From contig WTCF01000085.1 in the NCBI GenBank assembly GCA_013138705.1, positions 1-8,439 of the forward strand: a stretch of 8,439 nt of DNA, read 5' to 3'. Position 1 is the stretch's first letter. Each line of letters opens with the position of its first letter. Below are positions 7,033 through 8,439 of the stretch, piece after piece. The notes below the pieces were generated by a model. That model worked only from the letters and a program-made list of their open reading frames with translations, made no database searches and was not told where the DNA came from. Both the position numbers and the translations under genes were made by a program. This stretch comes from Deltaproteobacteria bacterium. Its GTDB lineage: Bacteria; Desulfobacterota; Dissulfuribacteria; Dissulfuribacterales; UBA3076.

Positions 7033-7065
7033 CTTCAAAGGGCGTTTTTAAAACGCCCTTTGAAG
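7033..7065. terminator. Likely bidirectional terminator between convergent genes
   Basis: cttcaaagggcgtttt (7033-7048) and aaaacgccctttgaag (7050-7065) are perfect reverse complements around a single T. As RNA, the GC-rich core GGGCG/CGCCC would close on a TTTTTAAAA loop, with AAA before and TTT after on either strand. It lies 25 bp after the lipoprotein stop and 20 bp from the porB stop, exactly where a shared terminator is expected. A long T-run after the stem is missing on both strands, so the mechanism may not be a classic intrinsic one. Confidence 0.7.
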
Positions 7066-7085
7066 GTTGGCAGTGCAATAGAATA

Positions 7086-8024
7086 CTACGTCATCTCAGA
7101 TAACCTGACCAGCTTTTCGTAGTCGGCATTCACCCGCTGCTGGATGTAGGCAATATGTTCTTCGTCCAGGTGGCGGAAACGACGCTGGCCTTTCAGATAT
7201 TCCTGAACAGGCTTGGGCTTTGTTATCTTGCGGCTCATGATGTAGCGTCCTTCGATAACTTCATACAGGGGGAAGACCCTTGTCTCCACGACCAGCTTGG
7301 CAAACTCGATTGAGCGCTCAGGTGCCGATCCCCAACCTGTTGGACACGGTGAGTATATGTGAATGTAAGCAGGTCCTTTGACCAGGGCCGCCTTTTTTAC
7401 TTTATTCATCAGATCCAGGAAATAGGCAGGTGAAGCCGTAGCCACATAGGGGATGTTATGGGCCACTGCTATTCCCGGCACGTTCTTTTTCCAAGTGACC
7501 TGGCCAATGCTCTTTTTGCCTGGAGGGCTGGTGGTTGTCATGGCCCCGTATGGAGTACAACTGGAGCGCTGAACTCCCGTGTTCATGTATGCCTCGTTGT
7601 CCAGGCAAATATAAGTGAAGTCGTGGCCTCGCTCAAAGGCACCGGAGATCCAGCCAAGACCTATATCACTTGTTGCGCCGTCTCCTCCCACAGCCACTAT
7701 GTCTACGTGTTTCTTAGAGATCTTGCCCTTGCGTCTCAGGACCTTCATGGCAGACTCTATGCCCGATGCCACGGATGCCGGATTCTCAAAAGCAATGTGG
7801 ATCCATGGCACTTTCCAGGCAGTCTGTGGATATGGAGTAGTAATGATCTCCATACAGCCTGTGGCCATACAGACAATAACATTTTTCCCCAAGGCCTTCA
7901 TAGCCATTCTGAGGGCCAGGACTTCACCACAGCCTTGACATGCCCTGTGGCCCGGTGCAAGCAGCTCTTCCTTGGGGAGATTTTTTGCCTTAAATCGTTT
8001 GAATTTTTCGAATTCAGGTATCAT
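7086..8024 (-). CDS. porB: Pyruvate:ferredoxin oxidoreductase, beta subunit
   Basis: This 312-residue protein is the thiamine-diphosphate-binding subunit of a pyruvate (or other 2-oxoacid):ferredoxin oxidoreductase, which converts pyruvate and CoA to acetyl-CoA, CO2 and reduced ferredoxin in the cytoplasm. The cofactor motif is GGDGATSDIG (G114-D115-G116), continuing to LDNEAYMNTG (D142, N148). Four cysteines, C29-x2-C32, C57 and C227, match the set that holds the [4Fe-4S] cluster next to the cofactor; the C32-C57 spacing of 25 is the same as in the Desulfovibrio africanus enzyme. TPYGAMTTTSPPGK is also typical. The ATG overlaps the porA stop as ATGA and has no ribosome site of its own, so translation is probably coupled to porA. 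Pyruvate is the most likely substrate, but related 2-oxoacid enzymes cannot be excluded from the sequence. Confidence 0.92.
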   Translation of the reverse strand: MIPEFEKFKRFKAKNLPKEELLAPGHRACQGCGEVLALRMAMKALGKNVIVCMATGCMEIITTPYPQTAWKVPWIHIAFENPASVASGIESAMKVLRRKGKISKKHVDIVAVGGDGATSDIGLGWISGAFERGHDFTYICLDNEAYMNTGVQRSSCTPYGAMTTTSPPGKKSIGQVTWKKNVPGIAVAHNIPYVATASPAYFLDLMNKVKKAALVKGPAYIHIYSPCPTGWGSAPERSIEFAKLVVETRVFPLYEVIEGRYIMSRKITKPKPVQEYLKGQRRFRHLDEEHIAYIQQRVNADYEKLVRLSEMT

Positions 8025-8439
8025 TTTTCACGCACTCCGATCACTTCGTACAGTTCCTTTGGACGTTTCTTGGCAAATGCTGTAGCCTTGTCGACCATTT
8101 CTTCAAACCGCTCAACAGTTACATCCCGTCCACCAAGCCCGGCAATGAAGTTGAAAATTTTAGGGGCCCCGGGCACCTTGTAGAAAAGAGACCTGAGCTC
8201 AGCACCCACCGGGCCGCAGATTGCGCCAGGTGGCAGGCAGCGATCCACTACTGCCAGGATTTTTGCCTTTCCGGCAGCCTTTCGAAATTCCGGCCCGGGG
8301 AATGGACGCCACAGACGGATTTTTACAAGCCCTGCCTTTTGCCCTTTATCACGCATGGTGTCTATTGCGGTCATGGCTGTCTCTGAAATGCTGCCCATTG
8401 TGACCAGCAAAACTTCGGCATCTTCAGAGCGGTAAGTCT
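8021..8439 (-). CDS. porA: Pyruvate:ferredoxin oxidoreductase, alpha subunit, C-terminal part
   Basis: An open frame enters from the right edge (TYRSEDAEVLLVTMGSISETA) and continues to GVREK with the stop at 8023-8021. About 138 residues are visible and no start codon is needed in the window. The VTMGS-SETA opening, KIRLWRPFPG and VVDRC segments match the C-terminal (transketolase C-like) domain of PorA. The subunit packs with PorB to form the active site. The 4-nt overlap with porB and the order alpha then beta are usual for the four-subunit type; the gamma and delta (ferredoxin-like) subunits would be expected upstream, to the right and outside this window. Confidence 0.88.
   Translation of the reverse strand, partial: TYRSEDAEVLLVTMGSISETAMTAIDTMRDKGQKAGLVKIRLWRPFPGPEFRKAAGKAKILAVVDRCLPPGAICGPVGAELRSLFYKVPGAPKIFNFIAGLGGRDVTVERFEEMVDKATAFAKKRPKELYEVIGVREK

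Noticed and set aside
7458..8183. Long open frame of 241 codons on the plus strand.
   Set aside because: It is antisense to porB and the end of porA, whose motifs and cofactor residues are unmistakable; its own translation has no recognisable domain.

Overview
The window looks like chromosomal DNA from an anaerobic Gram-negative bacterium, most plausibly one of the Desulfobacterota (former Deltaproteobacteria). The reasons are a multi-subunit pyruvate:ferredoxin-type oxidoreductase (porA-porB), an AsmA-type envelope protein, a GspE/PilB ATPase that implies a two-membrane envelope or pili, and moderate GC. This assignment is inference: there is no rRNA or other taxonomic marker here.

Layout, left to right. 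Bases 1-126 hold the 5' end of an ISL3-like transposase read leftward, with a probable IS terminus. A decayed antitoxin-like gene follows (231-372). A large AsmA-family protein (428-2230) comes next, then an MscS-type mechanosensitive channel gene (2407-3234) that is broken by two frame changes which cancel each other. A stand-alone GspE/PilB-type secretion or pilus ATPase lies at 3392-5131. The gap of about 300 bp after it holds a complex palindromic repeat (5196-5335) and an imperfect hairpin (5369-5406). Then come a TraB-family membrane protein (5428-6621) and a small lipoprotein (6790-7008). A 33-nt near-perfect palindrome (7033-7065) sits between the lipoprotein and the convergent minus-strand porA-porB genes (8439-7086). 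porA runs off the right edge.

The plus-strand genes read like a set of individual envelope genes (AsmA, MscS, GspE, TraB-like, lipoprotein) with their own leaders; gaps of 110-300 bp argue against one tight operon. The porAB pair is a true operon with a 4-nt ATGA overlap and would link pyruvate to acetyl-CoA and reduced ferredoxin. I see no convincing new multi-gene system. The points most worth checking are the doubly frameshifted mscS, the nested direct/inverted repeat element upstream of the TraB-like gene, and the IS edge next to a decayed antitoxin.
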